Part shown: positions 17,626 to 25,619 of the stretch, one piece after another
How the letters are laid out: every line of letters begins with the position of its first letter
Numbering within the stretch: the first letter of the stretch is position 1
Source: Microcaldota archaeon
GTDB taxonomy: Archaea > Micrarchaeota > Micrarchaeia > Norongarragalinales > UBA97
NCBI GenBank assembly: GCA_016194335.1
Contig: JACQBR010000012.1
Location: forward strand, 69,448 to 113,702
Length of the DNA: 44,255 nt
Reading direction: 5' to 3'
Position numbers and translations under genes: made by a program
Notes under the pieces: generated by a model
Told to the model about the DNA's origin: nothing
The model's database searches: none
The model's input: the letters and a program-made list of their open reading frames with translations, nothing else

Positions 17626-17725
17626 GTCAGAGGTAGAAGTTTGACGTTGGTTGCTTGCCGTAAATATTCTCCCTCGTAAAATCCATTCGACAATCCACGA
17701 TTATAAAGTGCCCAAATGCATTCCT

Positions 17726-18037
17726 TCACTTCGTCTGCCCCTCCACCCACTCTTCGTATTCCTTGGTCGCCTTCACGACCTGCCAGCAGATGCAGGGAAC
17801 TTCGTAATCGTGAATTTGCCTGATGCGCGCGACAAGCCGGGGCAATTTCTTTTTTGACGTCTTGAACACTATTGGAACTTCCGAATTGCTTTGCCTCTTT
17901 CCCTGCCAGTAAAAGACGCTCGTGCAGGGCGCGAGGATGTTGGCGCAAGCTGCGAGATGCTCCTTCACCATAGTGGTGGCGATTTTCTTGGCCGAAGCGG
18001 GCGACGGGGCGATGACGCAGAGGGAAATGACGGGCAT
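17726..18037 (-). CDS. cutA: CutA1 divalent-ion tolerance protein
   Basis: A 103-residue CutA1 family protein: KEHLAACANILAPCTSVFYWQGK is the family signature region (stated here as one motif), followed by EVPIVFKT and HDYEVPCIC near the C-terminus. CutA1 forms very stable trimers in the cytoplasm and has been linked to copper and other metal tolerance, but its biochemical role is unclear. Three cysteines are seen, including one after the YEVP motif. Single gene between the DUF2283 gene and the beta-CASP nuclease, same strand. Confidence 0.9.
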   Translation of the reverse strand: MPVISLCVIAPSPASAKKIATTMVKEHLAACANILAPCTSVFYWQGKRQSNSEVPIVFKTSKKKLPRLVARIRQIHDYEVPCICWQVVKATKEYEEWVEGQTK

Positions 18038-18078
18038 GGGAACCGGAGGGATTAGGGGGAATTGCGCATATTAATTCT

Positions 18079-19077
18079 TCAGAAGCCCAGCCGCATCTGC
18101 CCTTCCTTGAGCTTTTCTCCATTTCCGGCGTGGATGCCTTTCTTGCGCAGCTCGTAGGCAAACTCGTTTGCAAAGCCGTGGACGCACCACACTTTCTTCG
18201 CGCCCGTCGCCTCGACAAAGCGCAGGAGGGAGGGGAAGTCGGCGTGGTCGCTTAGCGCGAATGCCTCGTCCACGCCCGCCACCATGCCGTTGAGAGCCCA
18301 GCCGGTTGCCACCGCGGTGCGAACGGGCCTGCCGTACTGGCGCTCGAGGGCCGATGAAAGCTGCGGCGAGACGGTGTGGATGGGGACGACTGCGACGAAT
18401 CCCTTTGCCATATCGTCGCCCGCCTGCTCGATGCTGGCAAAGTCGAGCTTCACGCCGTGCCTGCAATAGACCTTGCACACTTCCGCAGTCTTTCCCTCCA
18501 CGACGGGAGTGATGCCGCAGTACTGGTTGAGAATCGCGATGAGCTCCTGGGCCTTGCCAAGCGAATAGCCGCCCAAAACGCACGACTGTCCCTCCTCAAC
18601 GCACGCCTCAACCCAGCCCTTCACCTGGCCATAGACGCTCTCGCGCGATGGGAAGACCCAGCGGGGGTTGCCGTAAGTGCATTCCACCACCAGCTCGTCG
18701 CACTGCGGAACTTGCGCCTTGGGGCAGGTGAGGGTCGCGTGGGGATTGAAATCGCCGGTGTAGGCAAACGCCGTGCCGTCCGCGTCCTTGATTACCAGCT
18801 GCCTCGCGCCAAGCACGTGGCCCGCGTCAATCATTTCAAGCTCCGCGCCGTCCAGCTTGGGATAGTTCTCAAGCATATTCACCCTGCGCGAGTGTCCCCG
18901 CGCCTTCATCAGTTCTATGCTCTGCTCACTCGCAATGATTGAATGGCTCTCGCGCACGAAGCTAGAGTGGTCGGAGTGGGCGTGGGAGACGAAGCTGATG
19001 CCCCCCGGGCGGTCGAGGAAAATCCTCGTGCCACAGGCTAGGCTGACGCTGAAGGACGGGGAATCGAAGGCGGGCAT
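18079..19077 (-). CDS. MBL-fold beta-CASP exonuclease-like protein
   Basis: 332 residues with the metallo-beta-lactamase metal motifs: FVSHAHSDH (His32, His34, Asp36, His37), DAGHVLGA and YTGDFNP, then the beta-CASP features LSDHADF and VHGFANEFAYEL. It lacks the KH domains of archaeal CPSF-like nucleases. It most resembles the short MBL exonucleases of RNA/DNA processing, including those found with DNA ligases in bacteria. A ligase gene lies 16 kb away, so no operon link is shown. ATG 19077 fits the family start and has a TTAAAG-like TATA 25-31 nt upstream; longer in-frame starts add Pro-rich sequence without homology. Confidence 0.85.
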   Translation of the reverse strand: MPAFDSPSFSVSLACGTRIFLDRPGGISFVSHAHSDHSSFVRESHSIIASEQSIELMKARGHSRRVNMLENYPKLDGAELEMIDAGHVLGARQLVIKDADGTAFAYTGDFNPHATLTCPKAQVPQCDELVVECTYGNPRWVFPSRESVYGQVKGWVEACVEEGQSCVLGGYSLGKAQELIAILNQYCGITPVVEGKTAEVCKVYCRHGVKLDFASIEQAGDDMAKGFVAVVPIHTVSPQLSSALERQYGRPVRTAVATGWALNGMVAGVDEAFALSDHADFPSLLRFVEATGAKKVWCVHGFANEFAYELRKKGIHAGNGEKLKEGQMRLGF

Positions 19078-19437
19078 TGCGATGCAGTAGGGAAGGGGAG
19101 GCTTTAAGGATTGCGCTGGGGGCAGGATTGCTCTGGTGGGCGGCAGGAGTTGGGGGAACCTGCAGACTGCCAGACGCGGGGAAAAGAACAAGGCTTCAAC
19201 GATTGGGGAGGGCGACACTTCATAATGGCTGTAACCTGGCTGGCGGGAACTTCAAGGATTGCTCGGGGGGGCATTTCCGAATGGCTGGAATCTTGCAGGA
19301 AAAACGGCAGGGGTTGCGCAGGAAGAGAAAGAACAGACTATGATATGGCGCATGGGGGAGTAACTCTGGGGAAGCTTTGGATTTTCTCCGCCTAACGCAC
19401 TCCATACTGTATTGCCTTATGCCTCTGGCTAATCTTG
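19078..19437. other. Gene-free intergenic region
   Basis: CTTTAAG at 19102-19108 is the probable TATA (minus strand) of the beta-CASP gene. Two loosely similar stretches (AAGGATTGC followed by G-runs, near 19105 and 19256) suggest an old duplication. No gene or clear structure otherwise. Confidence 0.4.
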
Positions 19438-19857
19438 CTAGAGCTTATTTCCGGCGAGGAACTGCTCGGGCGTTAGAATTGGAATTCCTTCAAAGGCCTT
19501 GAACTTGAGCAAGTGCCGGTCTTGGGTGATGATGCACTGCGCCTTGGCCGCGAGAGCTGCATCCAAGACCTTGTCATCGTCTGGGTCTTCTTTCACTACC
19601 TTTACTCGAACTTTCGGTTCGACAATGGTTGCGTTGAGCAAGAGCTTGTGCACTGCGGCGAGACCCGCGTCGTATTGTTCTCCGCTTGTTTTTCCGAGAA
19701 TCTCCCCGTCCTGCAAGACCTTCAAGTACTCCTTGAGAATTGACGGTGAAATGAAGAGCTTGAGCTTGCCCTTGTCCACCAGCTGGAGCACGCGAAAGGA
19801 GGCTCCCGCCCAAAAGGTGCCCGACACGATGACGTTCGTGTCAAGAATTACCTTCAT
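19438..19857 (-). CDS. PIN-domain toxin (VapC-like)
   Basis: A 139-residue PIN RNase fold: the N-terminal LDTNVIVSG with the first acidic residue, a mid-protein Glu, DPDDDKVLDAAL with two acidic ligands, and IITQDRHLL near the end. Such toxins cleave RNA using Mg or Mn. The ORF belongs to the PIN group usually paired with AbrB-type antitoxins. It overlaps the antitoxin stop by 4 nt (19854-19857), the classic coupled arrangement. RNA target unknown. Confidence 0.9.
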   Translation of the reverse strand: MKVILDTNVIVSGTFWAGASFRVLQLVDKGKLKLFISPSILKEYLKVLQDGEILGKTSGEQYDAGLAAVHKLLLNATIVEPKVRVKVVKEDPDDDKVLDAALAAKAQCIITQDRHLLKFKAFEGIPILTPEQFLAGNKL

Positions 19858-20105
19858 GCTCTCGCCTTGCGCAAGCTGTGAATCAACCCGACGACGTCAG
19901 CCTCGCCAATCTTCTTTCTCGCCTCGCGCAGAGGTTTGGTAATGTCCTGCCACGACAGCGAACTGACGCGCTTGACAAGTAGCGAGTCTCCCTCAAGCAA
20001 GAAAAGCACTTTTTCACCCTCCTTCAAGCGCATCTTGTCCCGAATGTCCGTCGGAATAGCCACTTGGCCTCTCGCGCTAATCGTTCCAACGCTCACTTCG
20101 ACCAT
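19854..20105 (-). CDS. AbrB-family antitoxin
   Basis: An 83-residue protein with an N-terminal swapped-hairpin AbrB domain (VGTISARGQVAIPTDIRDKM, then EGEKVLFLLEGDSLLV). A helical C-terminal part likely binds the PIN toxin. It is first in the operon and expected to bind its own promoter. A palindrome over the TATA box upstream is the likely operator. Confidence 0.9.
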   Translation of the reverse strand: MVEVSVGTISARGQVAIPTDIRDKMRLKEGEKVLFLLEGDSLLVKRVSSLSWQDITKPLREARKKIGEADVVGLIHSLRKARA

Positions 20106-20131
20106 GACCCATCACCTACCAAGAGTAAGAC

Positions 20132-20151
20132 AAATCTTGTTTATAAGATTT
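20132..20151 (-). promoter_or_regulatory. Promoter/operator palindrome of AbrB-PIN module
   Basis: AAATCTT and AAGATTT form a perfect 7-bp inverted repeat around GTTTAT, and the TATA core (TTATAAAC on the minus strand) lies within it, 27-46 nt before the antitoxin start. This is an ideal site for autorepression by a dimeric AbrB antitoxin. Confidence 0.65.
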
Positions 20152-20354
20152 ACATTGCACGGCCTAGGCGCGCAACGGAATTGATTGGGGAGATTGACGA
20201 GGAGGCATGCCGCAGGCTATAGGAAGATTCAAGGTGCAGGGGGGAGTGCTTTCCCTCGAAAGGGGCAGGTGGTATTAATAGGTTTGACGGGGTGCAATAT
20301 TTGTGCCGAAAGGCGGCCGTTTTACTTTCAAAAATAAGGAAAGGTGTTCTGCTT

Positions 20355-20642
20355 ATGGCTGAAAAAAAATTCTCCAAGCTCGCCAATGCCTCAAATGACG
20401 AGGGAGTGGTGTTCTACTCCATTCCCAACAACCCCCTCTGCACCCAGCTGCGAAACGGGCTGGCGCGCGGGAAGGTCAAGTTCGTCGAGAAGGACATCAC
20501 CACCAACCCGGCGGCATTCCGCGAGCTGGTCGAGAAGACGCAGGGCGCGCCCACCGTGCCGCTAGTTTCCGACGGGTTGAGGATGCTCAAAATCGCCTCG
20601 AGCGCGGACGTGGACGGCGCAATCAACCGCCTCAAGGGATAG
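20355..20642 (+). CDS. Glutaredoxin-like protein with one active-site Cys
   Basis: A 95-residue thioredoxin-fold domain: VVFYSIPNNPLC aligns with the glutaredoxin CPxC strand, followed by VKFVEKDITTNP, GAPTVP with the cis-proline, and a helical end. The usual first Cys is Asn (NPLC), leaving only the second Cys, so classic dithiol or monothiol exchange through the N-terminal Cys is impossible. It may be a binding or regulatory variant. ATG 20355 has a TTTTACTT element about 30 nt upstream. The next gene starts 31 nt later in the same direction. Confidence 0.72.
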   Translation: MAEKKFSKLANASNDEGVVFYSIPNNPLCTQLRNGLARGKVKFVEKDITTNPAAFRELVEKTQGAPTVPLVSDGLRMLKIASSADVDGAINRLKG

Positions 20643-20673
20643 GGGGCCGAAGGCGTTTTGGGTGCTTTGGCTT

Positions 20674-21168
20674 ATGACGGGAAGAACACTTTCAACTCAC
20701 GCTGCGCCTTTTTCCAACTCGATGCGCGGATGGCATTACGCCAAGAATCCGCTGCGGCTTTTTTTCAACGTAACCATCCTCCTCCTCTGCTACTGGATGC
20801 CCTCGCTCAAGCTCAAGAACGCCCTTTACCGGCTGATGGGCGCCAAAATTGCTCCCGACGCCAGCATCGCCGCCTGCGTCACGCTCGACTTTTTCTTTCC
20901 CGAACTCATAGAGATTGGCGACGATTCGGTAATCGGGTTTGGCAGCACCATCCTTGCGCACGAGTTCCTCGTTGGCGAGTGGAGGACGGGAAGGACTTCA
21001 ATAGGGAAGAGGACGCTGGTCGGGGCGAACAGCACGGTCCTCGCGGGAGTGGAAATTGGAAACGGGTGCGTAATCAACGCAATGACGCTGGTGAACAAAA
21101 ACGTCCCCGACAAGTCCTACGCCGAGGGAGTGCCGTGCAGGATCGGCAGGAAAAGAAAAGGGAAGTGA
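20674..21168 (+). CDS. Hexapeptide-repeat acyltransferase-like protein
   Basis: The N-terminus contains a hydrophobic segment (LRLFFNVTILLLCYW) suggesting membrane association, followed by left-handed beta-helix turns: IAPDASI, IEIGDDSVIGFGS, TSIGKRTLVGANSTVLAGVEIGNGCVINAMTL (several hexapeptide units), and a terminal VPCRIGRKRKGK tail. Such proteins are usually acyl- or acetyltransferases for sugars or lipids. The catalytic His typical of acetyltransferases may be the one in ILAHEF. TTG/ATG choices between 20662 and 20674 are open. Confidence 0.8.
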   Translation: MTGRTLSTHAAPFSNSMRGWHYAKNPLRLFFNVTILLLCYWMPSLKLKNALYRLMGAKIAPDASIAACVTLDFFFPELIEIGDDSVIGFGSTILAHEFLVGEWRTGRTSIGKRTLVGANSTVLAGVEIGNGCVINAMTLVNKNVPDKSYAEGVPCRIGRKRKGK

Positions 21169-21206
21169 AGGTCGGGGGGGATTAGGGAACGGGCCCTAAG
21201 GCAGTA

Positions 21207-21836
21207 ATGAAGAAGGAGAGAAATACCGTGAGAGCCCCCTGGCTCAAAGCCCTTTTTGCCGTCAACGCAGTCGGATTTGCCTACGGCATTTACTACTACT
21301 GGCCGCAGCTGCAATCAACCCCGCCTGCATTGTGGCCGTTCGTTCTTGACTCGCCCCTCCCGCTGCTGTTTGCCAACGCAAGCATCCTCCTTGCCCTTGC
21401 GGGAAAGAAGCCAAGCGCATTGCTCGACCTTCTGGCAAGCGCGGGGATGCTCAAGTTCGGCATCTGGAGCGTGTTCGCAATCGCCTTCTACAACGAATAC
21501 TTCCTCGCGCCCGCGGTTGCGGGATGGTTTGCAACCCTCCTTCTCTTGCATGTGGGCGAGGCGCTCGAGGGGATTTTCTTCGCCTACAGGCGCAGCTTCC
21601 GATGGGGCGCGGTGGCTGTTGCAATCGCGTGGCTCCTTCTGGGCGACTACTTCGACTACTTCTCGCCCTGGCAGACGCACCCTGCCATCCCCATCGACGG
21701 CAGGCTGGCGTTCAACATCGCGGCCGTGGCGGTTTTGAGCCTTGCCATCCCGCCTTTCGCCAAGCTCGTTGGGGAGAAAACAAGTCGCGGGGGAATCACG
21801 ATAAGCGCCTTCGATTCCATCGTGGCAAAGGGTTAA
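21207..21836 (+). CDS. DUF1405-family membrane protein
   Basis: 209 residues, about six membrane helices. The early NAVGFAYGIYYYWPQL, a TPPALWPFVLDSPLP segment, MLKFGIWSVF and HVGEALEG match the DUF1405 (YpjA-like) pattern, with conserved Asp, Lys and His-Glu inside or near helices. The biochemical role is not known. The C-terminal 25 residues are cytosolic-looking and unconserved. It follows the acyltransferase in the same direction. Confidence 0.8.
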   Translation: MKKERNTVRAPWLKALFAVNAVGFAYGIYYYWPQLQSTPPALWPFVLDSPLPLLFANASILLALAGKKPSALLDLLASAGMLKFGIWSVFAIAFYNEYFLAPAVAGWFATLLLLHVGEALEGIFFAYRRSFRWGAVAVAIAWLLLGDYFDYFSPWQTHPAIPIDGRLAFNIAAVAVLSLAIPPFAKLVGEKTSRGGITISAFDSIVAKG

Positions 21837-21886
21837 AACGCGCCGAGCACCTAATAGGGAATTGAATCGAGATTGAGGCCAACGCC

Positions 21887-22702
21887 ATGCTGGGCCGCAC
21901 GCACGTGCTTCTTGCAATCCTGTTTTTCTCCCCGCTTCTCTATGCCTACCACGCCGAGGGGGCCGTCGACAAGTACGGGGCGCTGCTCATCCTCACCGGC
22001 ATTGCAATCGGCGTCCTCCTTCCCGACGTGGACTCGGACGAATCGCTATTGAACCGCGGGGGGAGGAACGCGGCGCGCGCCGCGGCGTCAGGCTTCGGAA
22101 TCGTGACCAAGGTGTTTTTCTTCTATCCCCTCGTGGGGGTGCTTTACCTCGCGGGTGAGAGGAAGGCGCTTAGGCACCGGGGGGTGTTCCACTCCATTGC
22201 CGGCGTTTTTCTCGCCTCCCTCTTCTGGGCGGCCGTCTTCCACGCGCTGGATTACGTGCGGGCGGTTCCGGCGCAATATTCGATGCTCCTGGTGGAGGGG
22301 ATGTTTCTCGGCGCGCTTCTCCACCTCTACCACGACTCGCTGACCAAGGCGGGAATCGAATGGCTCTACCCCCGCCCGGGGCGGTTTTCGGGAAGGATTA
22401 CAACCGGCCTTCGGGGGGTGGCCGGAATGCTCAATTTCTTCCAGTCGCATGAATTCGTGGAAGTGCTTTTCATCCTCCTCGCGGCGGCTGTTGCCAGCCT
22501 CGTGGTGTTCGCGGGCGCGAGCGCGCTTGCCGCGGCGATTGCGTCGGCCTTCGGCCTGCTCCTCATTGCCGCCTTGTGCGGGGTGGAGGGGGACGAAATT
22601 CCCCGGGATTACGCCCCGCAAATGGGAAGGGGCAAATCGCATTACGGAAGGGACGGAAAATGGGATTTCAACGGGAGGGACGGGGGAATCTTCGACGCTT
22701 AG
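21887..22702 (+). CDS. YdjM-like (DUF457) membrane-bound metal-dependent hydrolase family
   Basis: 271 residues. Conserved: GRTHVLLA at the start, LLPDVDSDES after helix 2, RHRGVFHS, and LLHLYHDSLTKAGIEWLYP. Together they give the His/Asp set expected for a membrane metal-dependent hydrolase. About five membrane helices, then a charged tail of 40 residues. Substrate unknown for the family. It follows the DUF1405 gene by 50 nt. Confidence 0.85.
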   Translation: MLGRTHVLLAILFFSPLLYAYHAEGAVDKYGALLILTGIAIGVLLPDVDSDESLLNRGGRNAARAAASGFGIVTKVFFFYPLVGVLYLAGERKALRHRGVFHSIAGVFLASLFWAAVFHALDYVRAVPAQYSMLLVEGMFLGALLHLYHDSLTKAGIEWLYPRPGRFSGRITTGLRGVAGMLNFFQSHEFVEVLFILLAAAVASLVVFAGASALAAAIASAFGLLLIAALCGVEGDEIPRDYAPQMGRGKSHYGRDGKWDFNGRDGGIFDA

Positions 22703-22771
22703 GGAGAGAAGGAAGTCCCGCAAATTATTAGAGGCCATAGGAAAAGAAAAAAGTTCCTTAAAAGTTCGTGA

Positions 22772-23644
22772 TTGAATGCAAGAGAGATTTGGAATGCCAT
22801 GAACGGAATTGAGGTGCCCCGCGTGAAAAGCGCGACTGCAGGCCGGGCTGTTTACAGGCGCGTCTTCAGGGGGTTTGAAGGCCCGCTCGTGGTTTCAGTG
22901 GCGGGAAGAAGCGGCGTTGGGAAAAGCAAGCTGCTCTCCAACCTCCGCACTCTTGGAATCCCGGTTTTTGAAATTTCCTACAGGAAGCTTGGGACATTGG
23001 GGACGATTGCGAAAAAGGCACGGTCCGACCCGGGCATCGACTTCAAGATAGACGGGCTGGGAATCAAGGCCGCGCACGCAGCACTGCAAAACCGCGGGGT
23101 GGTCGTGATAAGCGGGCGGATGGCGGGGCATCTGGACAACCCCAAGGTGGTGCAAGCCATTTCAAAATCGCTTGGGACTAAAATAAGGCCGCCGGCCATC
23201 CACGCAAAAATCTTCCTGCACGCCGACCCCGCCGAGGCGGGCAGGCGGGTTTTCAAGCGCGAGGGCGACCTTGCCAAGCTGGCGGACGGCTTTCTCGCGC
23301 GGGCGTCACAATTGAAAAGAGCGGCCCGAAAACTCGCGAAGGGAGGGAAGGCAACCCAAGCTGCAGAATTGCGTGCAAATGCGGAAAAGCTCACTGCCGC
23401 CGCTGCCGCGGTGAAGTTCGAGCGCCATCCCGGCGTGCAGCACGCGGTGGAGCGCAATGTAGCGCGCGACGAGCGCGACCGCAGCCACTACCTCCGGCGT
23501 TACGGCGTGGACATTTTCGACACCAGAAATTACGGCGCGGTCATCGACACCACCAGGCTCACGCCGCGGCAGACGCTCAACGCGTTTCTCGCCAAAATGA
23601 GGAAGGCGGCGGTGCGTGAGAAGGGATGGTACGGGCGGCAGTGA
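22772..23644 (+). CDS. Cytidylate-kinase-like P-loop kinase
   Basis: A 290-residue P-loop protein. Walker A is AGRSGVGKS near residue 50, VVISGRMAGHL resembles the NMP-binding region of archaeal cytidylate kinases, and the C-terminal ERDRSHYLRRYGVDIFDT, AVIDTT and LTPRQTLNAF match the CMP kinase lid-to-end pattern. A helical, Lys/Ala-rich insert of about 55 residues sits around the lid. Function as CMP kinase is plausible, but the insert and length (usual about 180-220) suggest a specialised relative. Start is TTG 22772 or ATG 22799. The next gene begins 26 nt later. Confidence 0.7.
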   Translation: MNAREIWNAMNGIEVPRVKSATAGRAVYRRVFRGFEGPLVVSVAGRSGVGKSKLLSNLRTLGIPVFEISYRKLGTLGTIAKKARSDPGIDFKIDGLGIKAAHAALQNRGVVVISGRMAGHLDNPKVVQAISKSLGTKIRPPAIHAKIFLHADPAEAGRRVFKREGDLAKLADGFLARASQLKRAARKLAKGGKATQAAELRANAEKLTAAAAAVKFERHPGVQHAVERNVARDERDRSHYLRRYGVDIFDTRNYGAVIDTTRLTPRQTLNAFLAKMRKAAVREKGWYGRQ

Positions 23645-23670
23645 TGATTTGGGGGAGAGGATGGCCGCAT

Positions 23671-24495
23671 ATGAAAAACTCAGGGCAACGCGTACTTTTT
23701 CCAGCCGAAAGCGTCGAATGGCTCAAGGTTGACAAGAACTCACCTATCGTGCTCGGCGTGGGAAGGCAGGGGATAGTCTACAAGGGCAGGCTCAAGTTCA
23801 AAAACGGTAGGCCCAAGCAAGTGGCCGTGAAATTCTTTGACCAAACCACGAGAAAACAAATCAAGAACGGCGCATATGCCTACACAAGGAGCGAACCGCC
23901 ATATTCGAAAATGGATGGGCAACGCACCCGCAAGACGCTGAAAATCATACGAGACCTCTACGCCGCGGGAGTGAGGATGCCAAAGTTCGGCATTGTCAGC
24001 CACGAGGGTCAGAACGTGCTGGTAAGCAGCCTTTTTGGCAGGGGAGGCGAATCCAAAATAACGGAATTGGACGGTTGGTTTGGCGACTACGCGAAGGAAC
24101 GGGAACTTACCCTTGGGCTCTTGAGTGACGCTGCGAAAATCTTCAATGCCGGCTGGATGCCCAACAGGCTTGAGGACGTTTTTCACGTGGAGGAAACCCC
24201 GCGTGGAAAGACGCACCTTATCGGCGAGGTCGATCCCGTCCATTACAAACGGCTTGAATTCGAGAAACGGCGGCAAGGCGACAGGCGCATCTTGTACGCC
24301 ACGGCAGTCAGGGAATTCATGCACAAACTCGCCAGAGATAGGAATTTCTACAACAAGGCATTCAGGACTTTCTACATCGGGCTGGACAGGGCAAAAAGAA
24401 AACCCTTTCTGGAAGGATACCGAGACTGGTTCGGCCAAGACGAGGAAATTACTGTTTCAAAAGTCCTGCAACAGCTTGCAGAAAGAAACCTTTAG
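23671..24495 (+). CDS. Protein-kinase-like fold protein, catalytic loop degenerate
   Basis: 274 residues. The N-terminal part looks like a kinase N-lobe: GVGRQGIVYKG is a glycine-rich loop, and VAVKFFD carries the ATP-binding Lys. In the C-lobe the HxD..N catalytic loop is not found; the corresponding region reads GWMPNRLEDVFHV, and the DFG position may be GEVDPVHY. It may be a pseudokinase or a remote kinase/aminoglycoside-phosphotransferase-like protein. ATG 23671 follows a GGGGGAGAGG-like ribosome site. It lies just downstream of the CMP-kinase-like gene, suggesting an operon. Function not assignable. Confidence 0.6.
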   Translation: MKNSGQRVLFPAESVEWLKVDKNSPIVLGVGRQGIVYKGRLKFKNGRPKQVAVKFFDQTTRKQIKNGAYAYTRSEPPYSKMDGQRTRKTLKIIRDLYAAGVRMPKFGIVSHEGQNVLVSSLFGRGGESKITELDGWFGDYAKERELTLGLLSDAAKIFNAGWMPNRLEDVFHVEETPRGKTHLIGEVDPVHYKRLEFEKRRQGDRRILYATAVREFMHKLARDRNFYNKAFRTFYIGLDRAKRKPFLEGYRDWFGQDEEITVSKVLQQLAERNL

Positions 24496-24499
24496 GCTC

Positions 24500-25018
24500 T
24501 TAGCCGAACAATCCGCCCAACCCTCCGGTCCCGCCAGCCCCGCCGCCTCCCCCGCCTTGTGGCGCTGGCTCTTCCTCCTGGCCGGGAATGCCGAGGCTTT
24601 CGGCCGCTTCGGGCTCCTGCCGGGGGGAGAGCGAACCGCCGCCCACCGTGTTGAGGATGAGGTCGATTTCCGCCGAGAGCTTCTTCCCCGCGGCTTCCGC
24701 CAGGCCCGCGGGCGTGCGCCACTCGTCGTCGAAAACCACGGTGACGAAGGCGAACTTGTTCGTCTCCAGCTCCACGTCGATGAGCTTCTCGCGAATCAAG
24801 TCAAGCGAAGCCGCATCCTCCCCCGAGACGGTGAGGAAAACTAGCGCAACGTCCGCACCCTCGTTGAGCATCCGCTTGACCGAAAGAGGGACCTTGAGGA
24901 CCTCCGGCGCGGTGAACCTCGCTAGCCCCACGTCCGCAACCTTCTCCTGGCAGATTTGCGAAGCCATTTCCGAAGCGTCGAGCTTGTTGAGCGCGCAGTC
25001 GACAAAAGCGATTTTCAA
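24500..25018 (-). CDS. RibC-like (lumazine/riboflavin synthase superfamily) protein with Gly-rich tail
   Basis: The first 110 residues resemble archaeal riboflavin synthase, related to lumazine synthase: IAFVDCALNKLDAS, the ARFTAPEVLKVPLSVKRML segment, GADVALVFL, then a helix and TNKFAFVTVVFDDEW. The lumazine synthase superfamily forms oligomeric shells or rings. The C-terminus is unusual: a Glu/Pro/Gln-rich linker and a tail of almost pure glycine ending GGLGGLFG. No other riboflavin gene is nearby, so enzymatic identity is uncertain. The gene converges with the kinase-like gene, 4 nt between stops. Confidence 0.6.
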   Translation of the reverse strand: MKIAFVDCALNKLDASEMASQICQEKVADVGLARFTAPEVLKVPLSVKRMLNEGADVALVFLTVSGEDAASLDLIREKLIDVELETNKFAFVTVVFDDEWRTPAGLAEAAGKKLSAEIDLILNTVGGGSLSPRQEPEAAESLGIPGQEEEPAPQGGGGGGAGGTGGLGGLFG

Positions 25019-25060
25019 ATGCCAGCACCTCCCTAATCCCCGCAGGATTCAAATTCAGGC

Positions 25061-25183
25061 CTACAAGTTTCCAATTGCTTCCAGAAGCCGCCTGTGCCCT
25101 TCTACGAGCTTGCTGATTCTGGAGAAATCCTCCGAAATGACCTCAAGCCGTTCCTTTGCGCTTAACTTAATCAATCGTGCCAT
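25061..25183 (-). CDS. 40-aa ORF after Doc, possible antitoxin
   Basis: A short ATG-started frame of 40 codons overlapping the end of the Doc gene by 17 nt. The translation begins MARLIKLSAKERLEV and ends HRRLLEAIGNL: an amphipathic, charged helical peptide with heptad-like Leu/Ile spacing. Overlap with the toxin, opposite phase and protein-like composition suggest a coupled small protein, possibly the antitoxin in reversed (toxin-first) order. Family not recognised with certainty. Confidence 0.5.
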   Translation of the reverse strand: MARLIKLSAKERLEVISEDFSRISKLVEGHRRLLEAIGNL

Positions 25184-25556
25184 TCGAAATCCACTCCGCA
25201 ATTTCATGATCGGAATACCTTCCTTCCCGGATTCTCCTCAAAATCACGGCATAGTTGGGGTCGTCCGGTATTGAAAACCTTCCGCCGTTTTTAACCACGA
25301 AATACTTTCCCGCCAAGAAAGCGGTGCGTCGGTTGCCGCTTGCAAAAGCGTGCGCCCGAGACAGGCCGCGCATTAGCACCGCGGCTTTAAGGTAAATGCT
25401 GCCCTCGATGCTCCTGCATTCATCAATAACCGACGCTATCTTTGCCGTTGAGAGAATCTTGTGCGAATCCTTCTTTTTTACCCTTATGAGCCCAAGCACT
25501 AGGATATTAAGTTCGATAACTTCCTCCACTTCGGGATAGCCTAATCCGTTATGCAT
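25167..25556 (-). CDS. doc: Fic/Doc-family toxin
   Basis: 129 residues. Core motif HAFASGNRRTA (His69 to Arg77) matches HxFx(D/E)GNxR of Doc/Fic proteins, which transfer phosphate or AMP to target proteins; Doc phosphorylates elongation factor Tu. Ser replaces the usual acidic residue of the motif, which could weaken Mg binding. Helical segments before it (YLKAAVLMRGL) fit the fold. ATG 25556 is preferred; TTG 25598 is in frame upstream. No antitoxin precedes it; a 40-aa ORF overlaps its 3' end. Confidence 0.8.
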   Translation of the reverse strand: MHNGLGYPEVEEVIELNILVLGLIRVKKKDSHKILSTAKIASVIDECRSIEGSIYLKAAVLMRGLSRAHAFASGNRRTAFLAGKYFVVKNGGRFSIPDDPNYAVILRRIREGRYSDHEIAEWISNGTID

Positions 25557-25619
25557 AATTAGGATAATGTGAATCTTGCTTAATAACCGGAATTCCAAGC
25601 CGGTTTCCAGAGGCCTCTT

